Positions 10,062 through 20,538 are shown, counted from the stretch's first letter. The stretch: 64,000 bases of DNA from Tenericutes bacterium RIFOXYA12_FULL_35_10 (GCA_001830045.1 MIDA01000105.1:24487-88486), one strand, 5' to 3'. Notes: generated from the sequence alone by a model not told the origin. Numbers and translations are program-made.

Positions 10062-12017
10062 ATGTTTGAACTTAAAGCACCCTATACACCTAAAGGGGAT
10101 CAGATTAAAGCGATTGAAACGTTAAAAAATAACATGAATCGTGGAATCAAAGAACAAATTCTTTTGGGTGCAACAGGTACAGGTAAAACATATACCATGG
10201 CCAACATGATTCAACAGTTACAAAAGAAAACCCTTATTCTCGCCCCAAACAAGACCTTAGCCGGTCAGCTTTATGGCGAGCTTAAGGCTTTTTTTCCTAA
10301 CAATCGCGTGGAATACTTCATTTCATATTATGATTATTATCAACCTGAAGCTTATGTTGTCTCATCAGATACCTACATTGAAAAAGATTCATCGATCAAT
10401 GATGAAATTGATGAGATGAGACATGCAGCAACCTCTTCACTATTAGATCGTGATGATGTGATTGTTGTCGCATCCGTTTCATGTATTTACGGGATTGGTG
10501 ATCCAGATGATTACAAGAAGGCGATGCTTTTTGTACGTTCTGGTGACTTATATGGAAGAGATCATTTAATTAATAAGTTAGTCGAACTTACGTATCAGAG
10601 AAATGATATCGATTTTCATCGTGGAACGTTTAGAGTCCGAGGTGACTCCATTGAAGTCATTCCTGCATATGAACGTGCCCAAGGTATTCGTATATCGTTT
10701 TTTGGTGATGAAGTCGAAGAGATCAAACGTTTTGATGTCTTGACAGGCCAAGCTTTGGAAACTTTAACCTATATCACCATCTTCCCAGCAACACACTTTA
10801 TGACCGATAAAGATAAACTACAAGAATCAATTAGAAGAATCAAGAACGAACTCCAGGAACAAATCGCTTATTTTAAAGGAGAAAATCTTCTTTTAGAAGC
10901 ACAGCGTATTGAACAGAGAACGAAATATGATATTGAAATGCTAGAAGAAATAGGCATGTGTAGTGGTATTGAAAACTACTCAAGACATCTATCACTACGT
11001 GAAGCTGGTGAAACACCAGCTACACTTGTTGATTTCTTTGGTGATGATTTTTTACTGATTATTGATGAATCTCACGTGACCGTTCCTCAAGTAAGAGGGA
11101 TGTATAACGGGGATAGATCTCGTAAAATGACACTCGTTAATTACGGATTTCGCCTACCTTCAGCATTAGATAACCGTCCTTTAAAGTTTGAAGAGTTTGA
11201 AGCTAAAATGGATAAAGTCATTTATCTGTCAGCAACCCCAGGTGCTTATGAACTTGAAAAGGGAATTCCAATTGTTGAACAAATCATTCGTCCAACGTAT
11301 CTACTCGATCCTGAGATTGAGATTAGATCAACCAAGGGTCAGATGGACGATCTTTATTTTGAAATTAAAAAGAGAGTACAAGCAAATGAGCGTGTACTTG
11401 TGACAACTTTAACCATTAGAATGTCTGAAGATTTAACAGCTTATTTTAAACAACTAGGGATGAAAGTCGCTTATTTACACAGTGAGATAAAGTCTTTAGA
11501 ACGTATTACCATCTTAAGAGATTTAAGACTAGGAAAATATGACTGTTTAATTGGGATTAACCTACTCAGAGAAGGTCTCGACTTACCTGAGGTTTCTTTA
11601 GTTGCGATTTTGGATGCTGATAAACAAGGTTTCTTAAGAAGTGAGAGAAGTTTAATTCAAACCATTGGACGTGCAGCAAGAAACTTAAATGGTAAAGTTA
11701 TCATGTATGCAGATAGCATTTCGGATGCGATGACATACGCGATGAAAGAAACTGAACGAAGAAGAGCAATGCAACTCAAGTTTAATGTAGAAAATAATGT
11801 GACACCTGTAACCATTCAAAAAGAAATCAGAGATAAGATTAGTATTAAAGAAGATGTCATCGAAGAGCCTAAGGATTATCAAAAACTCACGAAGAAAGAT
11901 CGTGAGAAGATGATCAAGGATTTTGAAAATGAAATGAAATTAGCAGCCAAGAATTTAAACTTTGAAAGAGCTGTAGAACTCAGAGATTTAATCTTTGAAC
12001 TGAAAGCTGAGGAGTAA
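10062..12017 (+). CDS. uvrB: excinuclease ABC subunit B
   Basis: [90 protein letters not shown]-terminal UVR motif. Confidence 0.97.
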   Translation: MFELKAPYTPKGDQIKAIETLKNNMNRGIKEQILLGATGTGKTYTMANMIQQLQKKTLILAPNKTLAGQLYGELKAFFPNNRVEYFISYYDYYQPEAYVVSSDTYIEKDSSINDEIDEMRHAATSSLLDRDDVIVVASVSCIYGIGDPDDYKKAMLFVRSGDLYGRDHLINKLVELTYQRNDIDFHRGTFRVRGDSIEVIPAYERAQGIRISFFGDEVEEIKRFDVLTGQALETLTYITIFPATHFMTDKDKLQESIRRIKNELQEQIAYFKGENLLLEAQRIEQRTKYDIEMLEEIGMCSGIENYSRHLSLREAGETPATLVDFFGDDFLLIIDESHVTVPQVRGMYNGDRSRKMTLVNYGFRLPSALDNRPLKFEEFEAKMDKVIYLSATPGAYELEKGIPIVEQIIRPTYLLDPEIEIRSTKGQMDDLYFEIKKRVQANERVLVTTLTIRMSEDLTAYFKQLGMKVAYLHSEIKSLERITILRDLRLGKYDCLIGINLLREGLDLPEVSLVAILDADKQGFLRSERSLIQTIGRAARNLNGKVIMYADSISDAMTYAMKETERRRAMQLKFNVENNVTPVTIQKEIRDKISIKEDVIEEPKDYQKLTKKDREKMIKDFENEMKLAAKNLNFERAVELRDLIFELKAEE

Positions 12018-12018
12018 G

Positions 12019-12627
12019 ATGTCAAACGATCAAACGTTGATGAAAGCAATCATTAAAGCTGACTATACGCGGAGGGTGAAAACCTTCCGCGCTTTACCCA
12101 TTGAAGGAAAAGATATTATGATCGGTGATTCAATGATTGCTTATTTAAATTTGAATCATGTTGGATTTTCTGATTGGATCAATATGGGTATTGCTGGTGA
12201 TACGACAGATGGGGTGTTAGACCGCTTGGATGCAGTCATTAGACAACGTCCTAGCAAGGTTGTTCTATCCATTGGTTCAAATGATTTAGTTCTAACATCA
12301 TATACAACAGATGAAATTATCAACAATATTAAAAGAATTTCCGATATATTATCATCATATGCTGCGGTCTATCTTTTAACGTTAACGCCTGTTAATGAAC
12401 GAGATCCTAAAGCAGTTCATGCATATATTGCTGGTAGAAAAAATAAAGATATCTTTGAAATCAATGAAAAACTCAAAGACCATTTTTCACGACAACTCAT
12501 TGATACATGTACGCCTTTGTTAAATCAGGAAAACCGATTAGACCTCGCTTACTCAAAAGATGGCATTCATTTAAATGAAGAAGGCTACAAAGTTTTTATC
12601 AAAACCATTCAAAACGCTCTTGTATAA
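12019..12627 (+). CDS. SGNH/GDSL-type hydrolase
   Basis: IMIGDSMI, GIAGDTTDGV, SIGSNDL, and SKDGIHLNEEGY catalytic blocks. Confidence 0.85.
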   Translation: MSNDQTLMKAIIKADYTRRVKTFRALPIEGKDIMIGDSMIAYLNLNHVGFSDWINMGIAGDTTDGVLDRLDAVIRQRPSKVVLSIGSNDLVLTSYTTDEIINNIKRISDILSSYAAVYLLTLTPVNERDPKAVHAYIAGRKNKDIFEINEKLKDHFSRQLIDTCTPLLNQENRLDLAYSKDGIHLNEEGYKVFIKTIQNALV

Positions 12628-12682
12628 ATGTCTTATAAATGTTATCATAAAGCCATATATTCACATTGGAGGGTTATACAAA

Positions 12683-13591
12683 ATGAAGTTAGAAGTAGTC
12701 GCACAGAAGTTGGGTCTGTCTTTTGAACATGGTGTTCCAAGTGGACAGATCAGAGGGTATAATTACGATGTCGTGAATGTTTCAATCGACACATTCGTTA
12801 AAGTTCCTATGATGACATTCGTCTTTGAAAGAACACTCACAAAAGAAGAAACAAAAACGATTCAAAAAGCTGTAGGTATGCAACAAATTCGTATTGAATC
12901 TGTTGGTTTGAACAACAATGCAGTGATCATTATGTTTAGACACGGCATTAAGAACTCTGATAAACATCAAGCTTTCTTAGAAAAGATTGCTGATGCATTT
13001 AAAGAACTTGGTTTAAAATCTTTAAATCATTGTCCATTCTGCGGTAATGAAGATACAGATTCCATTCGCGTGATTAAGGGTTCAGTCATTAAAGTTCATG
13101 ATGCATGTGCGAAGAGTTTCTATCAAGAATTAACAGCACGTGTTGAAGAAGAGGAAAAATCAAATGACAACATGGGTAAGAGCTTAGTCTTTGCAGTATT
13201 AGGAGCTGTTGTTGGTATGATTCCAACCTTCGTATCCATCGTATTCTTCCAATACATGTTTGCACTTCTTTACGCACTTATTCCACTGGCATCCTTTTAT
13301 GGATATAAGTATGGAAAAGCACCAAAGAAATCTTGGGTTCCCATTGCTGTATCTGTGATTTCACTCATCTTAGTTTTAGCACTTCATTTCTGGTTATACA
13401 ATGCGATTGCAGTTGAAGAAGGTGTAACACTCTCTTATGCGATGGGTATCGAAGAATTTAGCAGTGCTTTCTATTCTGACTTAATGACAAGCCTTCTCTT
13501 CTTAGCGATTGGTATTTGGATTTCTTGGCGTCAAATGTATAAACAAACAACAGGCGCTATCAAGAAGAGTTTTTCTGGATTAAATAAGTAA
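12683..13591 (+). CDS. uncharacterised membrane protein with a CPFCG motif and C-terminal TM helices
   Basis: ATG 12683 after GGAGGG; soluble N-terminus, CPFCGNEDTDSIR, then about 4 hydrophobic segments. Confidence 0.75.
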   Translation: MKLEVVAQKLGLSFEHGVPSGQIRGYNYDVVNVSIDTFVKVPMMTFVFERTLTKEETKTIQKAVGMQQIRIESVGLNNNAVIIMFRHGIKNSDKHQAFLEKIADAFKELGLKSLNHCPFCGNEDTDSIRVIKGSVIKVHDACAKSFYQELTARVEEEEKSNDNMGKSLVFAVLGAVVGMIPTFVSIVFFQYMFALLYALIPLASFYGYKYGKAPKKSWVPIAVSVISLILVLALHFWLYNAIAVEEGVTLSYAMGIEEFSSAFYSDLMTSLLFLAIGIWISWRQMYKQTTGAIKKSFSGLNK

Positions 13592-13597
13592 TCTTAT

Positions 13598-13626
13598 AAA
13601 ACCACAGCGATGTGGTTTTCTTTTTT
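13598..13626 (+). terminator. rho-independent terminator
   Basis: AAAACCACA gcga TGTGGTTTT cTTTTTT. Confidence 0.8.
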
Positions 13627-13686
13627 AAAGACATCTTTCTAAAGAAAAACCATCGTTTATGGTATGATAATCATGGAGTTGATTTT

Positions 13687-14949
13687 ATGAATGCACAAAC
13701 ACATTATCAAGCAGGATTAGGTAATTATATTTTAAATACACCTAAGAAAAACATTATGGTTGCGATTGAACACTTTAGTCAAGCAGTCGCATTAGGACAT
13801 GCAGATGCCCATTATTTTTTAGGTCGTTTTTACGGATTAGGCGATGGGATCTCCATCGACTTTGGGAAAGCAAAAGAACATTATGAAAAAGGCTATGCTT
13901 TAGGGTCCTATAAATGCGGTTATGCCATAGGTTTAATGTATCATTCAGGTATGGGTGTTGAAAAAGATGAAGATTTAGCAAAATCTTATTTCAATCAAAA
14001 TTACGATATTTTATTATCTGAAGCGGAAGCAAAAGATCCAGTGAGTATGCATATTTTAGGGACTTACTTTTATTATGGTTTTTCAGTACAACGTTATATC
14101 TTTAAAGCAATGGAATGGTTTATTAAAGCATCTGAATTAGGCTATAGTGATTCACAATATATGCTTGGTATGATTTATGAAACGATCAGTCATGAAGATA
14201 ACGAAAAAGAAAAAGCGAGTCATTATTATGAACTTGCTGCTAAGCAAGATCATCCTTATGCCCTCTACGCTCTTGGCATTAATGCATTAGAAGAAGAAAG
14301 ATTTAAAGATGCAGTCTTCTATTTAGAAAGAGCAGCTAACCAACAATATGTGTTAGCAGCGTATACACTAGCCATGTATTACCACGAGAAAGAACCGAAG
14401 TATCCTTTAAAAGCTTTTGAATGGTTTATGGTAGCAGCTAAACAAAATCATACGGAATCTGAATATTATGTCGGTCTTTACTATCAAAATGCTAAAGGTG
14501 TTCCACAGAGCATTGAACAAGCGATTCATTGGTATGAAAGAGCAGCGTTAAAGAAGAATAAGAATGCACTTTATCATTTAGCGATGATTTTGATCAAACA
14601 AGAAAATAAAGATTATGTCTCAATTGCAAAATTATTAGAATCTGCTGCAAAACTTGATCACCCGAATGCACAATATAATTTAGCAGTCATGCATCAAAAA
14701 GGTGATGGTGTTGAAAAGGATATGCAGAAAGCATTATTCTGGTATGAAAAAGCGTCTGATGCAGGACTTGCGATTGCACAATATAATTTAGGTATGCTTT
14801 ATTTTGAAGGTGCCATTGTACCTAAAGATGAAGTGAAAGCTAAAGAGTTATGGCAGAAAGCAGCTAACCAAGGATTGGAGGCTGCAGTGAAGTTGATGTA
14901 TTCGATTAATAACTATGAAAAACTGCAGAAATCATCATGGCAATCTTAA
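13687..14949 (+). CDS. Sel1-repeat (tetratricopeptide-like) protein
   Basis: Many repeats of the type A..ly.LG.mY..G.gv..d..kA..wyekAa (e.g. AQYNLAVMHQKGDGVEKDMQKALFWYEKASDAG). Confidence 0.9.
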   Translation: MNAQTHYQAGLGNYILNTPKKNIMVAIEHFSQAVALGHADAHYFLGRFYGLGDGISIDFGKAKEHYEKGYALGSYKCGYAIGLMYHSGMGVEKDEDLAKSYFNQNYDILLSEAEAKDPVSMHILGTYFYYGFSVQRYIFKAMEWFIKASELGYSDSQYMLGMIYETISHEDNEKEKASHYYELAAKQDHPYALYALGINALEEERFKDAVFYLERAANQQYVLAAYTLAMYYHEKEPKYPLKAFEWFMVAAKQNHTESEYYVGLYYQNAKGVPQSIEQAIHWYERAALKKNKNALYHLAMILIKQENKDYVSIAKLLESAAKLDHPNAQYNLAVMHQKGDGVEKDMQKALFWYEKASDAGLAIAQYNLGMLYFEGAIVPKDEVKAKELWQKAANQGLEAAVKLMYSINNYEKLQKSSWQS

Positions 14950-15215
14950 AGTATAGTTATTTGGTTTTAGGTGTTATCCTTTATGTGTTTATCAATGTTT
15001 TATCGTATACGACAGCATCATTTGCAGGAGATATGGGTATCAAAATCCTTTATAGTGCGATTTCACTCATTTTATTAGTTTTAGACTATGTTATTATCTT
15101 AAAAGCTGAACTCATCTTTAAACGTCCATTTTCATCGTTTACGATGTATACAAAAATCATGTTTTACATTGGCGTCTTTGTGATACCAATGATCAGTTTA
15201 TACTATCAATCATGA
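14937..15215 (+). CDS. small uncharacterised membrane protein
   Basis: 92 aa, about three hydrophobic helices; start overlaps the end of the Sel1 gene. Confidence 0.65.
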   Translation: MAILKYSYLVLGVILYVFINVLSYTTASFAGDMGIKILYSAISLILLVLDYVIILKAELIFKRPFSSFTMYTKIMFYIGVFVIPMISLYYQS

Positions 15216-15239
15216 TGCAGATTGCGTCATGATTTTTTT
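15209..15239 (+). terminator. rho-independent terminator
   Basis: ATCATGATGC agatt GCGTCATGAT followed by T run. Confidence 0.8.
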
Positions 15240-15309
15240 ATTTTTTCTTCACTTTATGTCAAAATAGGCGTATGATGAAACTAATTATGGATGAAAGTGG
15301 GGATATTTC

Positions 15310-15993
15310 ATGAACATCGATTCAAAACAGATCAGTCATTTATTTAGCGTAGCAAGATACATGATTTTTTCGATGATTGGCATTATTTTATTGCAGGTAG
15401 CAGTCTATTTGTTGATGCCACCACCGGATAGTGCAGTTGGTTTTTTTGAACTTTTCCAAGAAAGTACGTTTAAAGGGTTACTTAGTTTAGATTTTCTATA
15501 CCTCATCAATAATGCCTTACTCATCATCATTTATTTAGCTTTTTCAGTGTTTATGATGAAAAGAAAACCTTTGTTAGCAATCATCGCTTTTATCATAAGT
15601 GCGATTGGCATTGCATGCTATTATGCGTCTAATCCGATTTTTGAGTTTTATTTTATAAGTAAGACATATGCCACTGCAACTCCTTTGGAACAGCAAATGT
15701 GGATTACTGTTGGTGAAGGGTTATTAGTTCAATACATTGGAACCGCGTTTATCAGTTATTATATGTTCAATGCGATTGGATTATTTCTTTATGCGATTAT
15801 CTTACTCTTTATGAAAGAAGTCCCAAGAAGGGTCGCCGTGTTTGGTTTTATGTCAGCTATCTTTATGTCAGTTCCATCATCGTTTGGTACATTAGGCTTA
15901 ATCTTTGCATTGTTATCCCTTATTCCTTGGATCATCTTTTGTTTGATGATGGAAAAAGAACTCCGTATCGAGCAAACCATCATGATGCAGTAA
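15310..15993 (+). CDS. uncharacterised multi-pass membrane protein
   Basis: 227 aa, strongly hydrophobic with several TM segments. Confidence 0.7.
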   Translation: MNIDSKQISHLFSVARYMIFSMIGIILLQVAVYLLMPPPDSAVGFFELFQESTFKGLLSLDFLYLINNALLIIIYLAFSVFMMKRKPLLAIIAFIISAIGIACYYASNPIFEFYFISKTYATATPLEQQMWITVGEGLLVQYIGTAFISYYMFNAIGLFLYAIILLFMKEVPRRVAVFGFMSAIFMSVPSSFGTLGLIFALLSLIPWIIFCLMMEKELRIEQTIMMQ

Positions 15994-16011
15994 TCATTGA
16001 CTATATAAAAT

Positions 16012-16049
16012 AAAAACAGAACGAGATATCATTTTCGTTCTGTTTTTTT
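16012..16049. terminator. bidirectional terminator between convergent genes
   Basis: AAAAACAGAACGA ... TCGTTCTGTTTTTTT between the + gene ending 15993 and the - gene ending 16067. Confidence 0.85.
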
Positions 16050-16066
16050 AATGTGAATAGGATGAT

Positions 16067-17281
16067 TTATAGTTCTGCAGCTAATTTAACAATCTCAATA
16101 AAAATATTGACTGCTTTTTCCATTTGATTGATCGATGCAAACTCCATACGACCATGGAACTGGTAACCACCTGTTCCAATATTTGGACATAATAAACCTT
16201 CATAGGTTAATCTTGCACCATCTGTGCCACCTCTGATGGCTTTATAGAAAGGTGTAACGCCGACGTTTTCAACAGCCTTCTTAGCTAAGTCAACAATATA
16301 CATATGATCTTTAATGACTTCATACATATTGAAGTAAGAATCTTTAATGTTTAATTCAACGGCTTGATAACCATATTTTGAGTTCAGATAGGTTTGAATG
16401 GTTTCAAACTCTTGTTTTTGTTCAGTAAATTTAGCCATATCATGGTTGCGTATAATGTAATGTGCATGCGCATGCTCTACTTCACCTTTTAAACCTGTTA
16501 AATGATTAAATCCTTCATAACCTTCTGTGTATGCGGGATTTTTAAAGGTTGGAAGCATGTTGTGAAACTCCATGGCTAAATGAAGTGCATTGATCATTTT
16601 GTTTTTAGCCGAACCTGGATGAATCGATTTTCCAACAAAATGAACATCCGCAGATGCCGCATTAAAGTTTTCAAATTCGATACCACCAACTTCATCGCCA
16701 TCAGCAGTATACGCAAAATCAGCTTTAAACCAATCATAATTGAAATGATCAGCACCTTCGCCAATTTCTTCATCAGGTGTAAAGCAAATGTAGATGTCAC
16801 CATGTTTGACATCTTTATTCTTTTGGAAGTATTCAGCAACCTCCATGATTTCTGCAACACCACATTTATCATCAGCCCCAAGTAATGTATTACCATCGGT
16901 CACGATAATATCATCACCAATGACTCTTGCTAAACTAGGGTATTGTGCAGGTGCCATACTTAATTGATCATTTAAATGAATGGTTGAACCATCATATTTC
17001 TTGATGATTCTTGGATTGACGTTTAAGCCGGGAGCATCAGGTGATGTATCTACGTGTGCGATTAATCCAATCGCTTTAGCACCTTTCTGATTTCCATCAA
17101 TTTTGGCGTATGTATAACCGAAGTCATCCATAAATGCATCAAGCCCCATCGCTTTTAATTCTTCAACTAACATGCGCGATAAATTCTTTTGTTTTTCTGT
17201 GGAAGGATGGGTGTGTGTCTCATGTGAGGACTGTGTATCCACCTTCACGTAACGTAAGAAACGTTCAACAAGTCGATTCAT
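16067..17281 (-). CDS. pepT: peptidase T (tripeptide aminopeptidase)
   Basis: MNRLVERFLRYVKVDTQSS, GLIAHVDTSPD, LLGADDKCGVAEIMEV, CFTPDEEIGEGADHF, IRGGTDGARLTYEGLLCPNIGTGG. Confidence 0.95.
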   Translation of the reverse strand: MNRLVERFLRYVKVDTQSSHETHTHPSTEKQKNLSRMLVEELKAMGLDAFMDDFGYTYAKIDGNQKGAKAIGLIAHVDTSPDAPGLNVNPRIIKKYDGSTIHLNDQLSMAPAQYPSLARVIGDDIIVTDGNTLLGADDKCGVAEIMEVAEYFQKNKDVKHGDIYICFTPDEEIGEGADHFNYDWFKADFAYTADGDEVGGIEFENFNAASADVHFVGKSIHPGSAKNKMINALHLAMEFHNMLPTFKNPAYTEGYEGFNHLTGLKGEVEHAHAHYIIRNHDMAKFTEQKQEFETIQTYLNSKYGYQAVELNIKDSYFNMYEVIKDHMYIVDLAKKAVENVGVTPFYKAIRGGTDGARLTYEGLLCPNIGTGGYQFHGRMEFASINQMEKAVNIFIEIVKLAAEL

Positions 17282-17399
17282 AGGTCTACCTTCTTTCTAG
17301 TATCTGTTTATATTATACGATAAAAATTGATAAAATTGAAGTCTAGATTGATAAAATGAATATCAAAATTAATTTTTTTAATATTTTTTTAGTTTTTGC

Positions 17400-17427
17400 T
17401 TGACAAATGATAAAAATGCAATATAAT
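17400..17427 (+). promoter_or_regulatory. sigma-A type promoter
   Basis: TTGACA (17400-17405), 16-bp spacer, TATAAT (17422-17427). Confidence 0.75.
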
Positions 17428-17467
17428 TAAGGTAACAATTGAAAATATTAAAGAAGGTGAGTGAAAA

Positions 17468-17821
17468 ATGACAAAAGATGAAGTTTTAACTCAACTGAAT
17501 CAAAAAGAATTGAAACCAAAGAAAGCTTATCAGATGCTTTATCCTAAAGTTAAAATTAGAAAACCAAGACGTGCATCTTTTGTAAAACTCTCGATCAGTG
17601 TTCCAGAATCAAGAGGTGTAACCATCTTCTTGAAGATTCTCTTTTTACTCCCAATCCCCATGTTTATCATCAAGTGGATTGCTAAGCGAAAAGCAGATCA
17701 AGTTGTGAGTGAGCAAATGAACTTAACGACTGGGGAACTGATTGATCTGATTTCAATTCGTGGTGTCAAGGTTGACATCAAGACAGCAACAAAAGAACGT
17801 ATTTTAATTAAAACAATCTAA
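17468..17821 (+). CDS. uncharacterised protein with SHOCT-like N-terminal helical motif and one hydrophobic segment
   Basis: MTKDEVLTQLNQKELKPKKAYQMLYPK at the N-terminus; FLKILFLLPIPMFIIKWI hydrophobic segment. Confidence 0.65.
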   Translation: MTKDEVLTQLNQKELKPKKAYQMLYPKVKIRKPRRASFVKLSISVPESRGVTIFLKILFLLPIPMFIIKWIAKRKADQVVSEQMNLTTGELIDLISIRGVKVDIKTATKERILIKTI

Positions 17822-17834
17822 GGAGGAATTACCC

Positions 17835-18257
17835 ATGGAAAAAAATCCCACCGTAAACCCAGTACTAACGACTTGCCCTGTATGTAAACACGAATTACGT
17901 GTTCAAAAATTACATTGTGATCACTGTCACACAACGATTGATGGATCATTTACACTTTCTAAATTCAACTATTTAGAAACAGAAAAACTCTATTTCATTG
18001 AAATATTCATCAAAAATAGAGGAAACATCAAACAAATCGAAAAAGAACTAAACATCAGTTACCCTACTGTTAAGAAAATGCTTGATGAAGTAATTATTGG
18101 TTTAGGTTATTCAATCACTGATGATGATGACATGTTCCAAAAGCAACCAGAAAAAGAAGAACCCGTTCAAAAGAATTTAAAAACGAATATTTTAGAAAGA
18201 ATCGAAAAAGGTGAATTAAGTGTTCAAGATGCACTTGATTTACTCAAAAAGAAATAA
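17835..18257 (+). CDS. DUF2089-family protein
   Basis: TCPVCKHELRVQKLHCDHCHTTIDGSFTLSKFNYL..., HTH-like NIKQIEKELNISYPTVKKMLDEVI, C-terminal ILERIEKGELSVQDALDLLKKK. Confidence 0.85.
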   Translation: MEKNPTVNPVLTTCPVCKHELRVQKLHCDHCHTTIDGSFTLSKFNYLETEKLYFIEIFIKNRGNIKQIEKELNISYPTVKKMLDEVIIGLGYSITDDDDMFQKQPEKEEPVQKNLKTNILERIEKGELSVQDALDLLKKK

Positions 18258-18270
18258 GAGGTGAATGACA

Positions 18271-18663
18271 ATGTCAAAAGATCAACTTAAAGAAGAAAGA
18301 ATGAAGATTTTAGATTTATTAGCCAAAGGGATTATTAAAGCTGATGAGGCAGAAAAATTATTAAATGCATTGGAAGGTATTCCTCAAGCTCCTGAAGTTC
18401 CAGGGATTCCTGTATTTAAAGATAAGAAAGCTCCCTTTAGAATGCTTAAAATCTTTGTTGATTCTAAGGATGGAGATGTCATTAAAATTCAAATTCCTGT
18501 TGAATTTGCGAAACTCTTAAAGACAGGCAAATTCAATGTTAATCTCCAAGATGCAGATATCGATATCGATTCACTCATTCAAATGATCAATGCAGGCGTT
18601 GCAGGTGAACTCGTGAATGTCGAGTCAGCAGATGGCGATGTTGTCAGAATCGTAGTAGAATAG
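18271..18663 (+). CDS. SHOCT-like / YvlB-related protein
   Basis: MSKDQLKEERMKILDLLAKGIIKADEAEKLLNALEG N-terminal motif; start ATG 18271 downstream of AGAGGTGA. Confidence 0.7.
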   Translation: MSKDQLKEERMKILDLLAKGIIKADEAEKLLNALEGIPQAPEVPGIPVFKDKKAPFRMLKIFVDSKDGDVIKIQIPVEFAKLLKTGKFNVNLQDADIDIDSLIQMINAGVAGELVNVESADGDVVRIVVE

Positions 18664-18689
18664 TGTTGGAAGACATACTTCATGTTCGT

Positions 18690-18725
18690 TAACCAGGACG
18701 CACGAGTCTTTGCGTCCTTTGGTTA
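18690..18725 (+). terminator. strong hairpin, likely terminator or structured leader
   Basis: TAACCAGGACGCA cgagtctt TGCGTCCttTGGTTA; weak T tract. Confidence 0.5.
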
Positions 18726-18765
18726 TGTTTAGGCAAAACGGAATATGCCGGTAAGGAATTAAATT

Positions 18766-20538
18766 ATGCTACTTAGTAAACACTTTAGAAAGTATTACCT
18801 CAAATACGCACTCTACTTTATCGTAGGGATTGCTGTATTGATTGCTGTAGACTGGCTACAGCTCGATATTCCAAAACTTGTTGGGGGGATTATCGATACC
18901 TTAAAACAGACTGATCCAGATGTAGAGATGATTGAAAATTCGATTATTCAAATCGGAATTTTAGCAGCTTCAATAACTTTGGGTCGTTTTTTGTGGCGCT
19001 ACACCATTTTTGGAGCGTCAAGACGTATAGAATACGAACTAAGAAATGTGATGTTCGGACATGCTACCAAACTTTCTCAAAGCTTCTATAGCCAAGAAAA
19101 AGTGGGTGGGTTAATGACCTATTTCATTAACGACTTAGAAGCGATTCGTATGTCATTTGGTCCTGGTATTTTAATGCTGATTGATGGACTTATGTTAGGT
19201 GGTTTTGCACTTTATCGAATGGCAGCATTAAACTTAAAGTTAACGATTTATGCCGCGATTCCGATGACTTTATTAACGGTTGCACTTGTTTTCATCAGAA
19301 AAACAATTACGAAGCGCTTTAAAGAACGTCAAGAATCCGTTGAAAAATTATCTGATTTTACCCAAGAGAATTTTTCAGGAATTACCGTTATTAAAGCATT
19401 TGTTCGTGAAATGAAAGAAGCAATGCTCTTTAGAACGAAGAATTTAGATTTATACGATAAGAACATTACGTTCATGAAATACATTATCGTGATTAACATC
19501 GCATTAGGGATCGCCTTAAACATGGTGATCTTAGTCATTATTATTTTAGGTTCTCTCTTAGTCATTAATCATGAAGATGCTGGTTTAACTGCAGGTCAGT
19601 TAACGGAATATTTAGGTTATTTCTTTACATTGATCTGGCCAACGATGGCTTTATCACAATTTATTAATATTCAAAGCCAAGCGAAAGCTTCTGCTGAACG
19701 TATAACGAAATTCTTAGATCATCCACTTGATGTTTCTGATGAACCTGATGCAGTTGAAATACCAAATTTAAGAGGTGCTTTAAAAGTAGAGCATTTAACA
19801 TTTAAATACCCTGACGGAGATGCACCGGTGTTACACGATGTCTCATTTGATATTAAAGCAGGTGAAATGGTTGGTATTTTAGGTCGCACAGGAAGTGGCA
19901 AATCAAGCTTGGTTGACCTATTCCTTCGTATTTATAACTTAGAACCGGGCATGATTTATTTAGATAGTCACGATATCATGAAGTTATCCATTAAATCAGT
20001 CAGACAAACGATAGGCTACGTTCCACAAGATAATTTCTTATTCTCGGATACGATTGTCAATAACATCGGATTTGCCATGGAAAATCCAAAAGAAGAAGAT
20101 GTTGTTGAACCCGCGAAGTTATCGGATGTCTATGAGAATATTATGGAATTTAAAGAACAATTTAACACCATTTTAGGTGAACGTGGGGTCACTGTTTCGG
20201 GTGGTCAAAAACAACGTATTTCTATTGCAAGAGCTTTGGCTAAAGATCCTGAAATCTTAATATTAGATGATTCTGTTTCAGCAGTTGATACAAAAACTGA
20301 AGAAGCGATTATTAAAAACTTACACCGTATTCGTAAAGGTAGAACAACTATTTTTATTGCGCACCGTATTTCAACGGTGAAGCGTATGGATAAAATCATT
20401 TTACTTGATCAAGGAAAAGTTGTTGGCATAGGTTCTCACAAGGAACTCATGAAGACATCACCACTTTATCAAGATATGGTGAAACGTCAAACGTTAGAAA
20501 ATCTCGTTCAAGGAGGTGCAACTAGTGAAGGACTTTAA
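18766..20538 (+). CDS. ABC exporter half-transporter, subunit 1
   Basis: ABC membrane domain; GRTGSGKSS Walker A, VSGGQKQRISIARALA, LDDSVSAVD. Confidence 0.92.
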   Translation: MLLSKHFRKYYLKYALYFIVGIAVLIAVDWLQLDIPKLVGGIIDTLKQTDPDVEMIENSIIQIGILAASITLGRFLWRYTIFGASRRIEYELRNVMFGHATKLSQSFYSQEKVGGLMTYFINDLEAIRMSFGPGILMLIDGLMLGGFALYRMAALNLKLTIYAAIPMTLLTVALVFIRKTITKRFKERQESVEKLSDFTQENFSGITVIKAFVREMKEAMLFRTKNLDLYDKNITFMKYIIVINIALGIALNMVILVIIILGSLLVINHEDAGLTAGQLTEYLGYFFTLIWPTMALSQFINIQSQAKASAERITKFLDHPLDVSDEPDAVEIPNLRGALKVEHLTFKYPDGDAPVLHDVSFDIKAGEMVGILGRTGSGKSSLVDLFLRIYNLEPGMIYLDSHDIMKLSIKSVRQTIGYVPQDNFLFSDTIVNNIGFAMENPKEEDVVEPAKLSDVYENIMEFKEQFNTILGERGVTVSGGQKQRISIARALAKDPEILILDDSVSAVDTKTEEAIIKNLHRIRKGRTTIFIAHRISTVKRMDKIILLDQGKVVGIGSHKELMKTSPLYQDMVKRQTLENLVQGGATSEGL

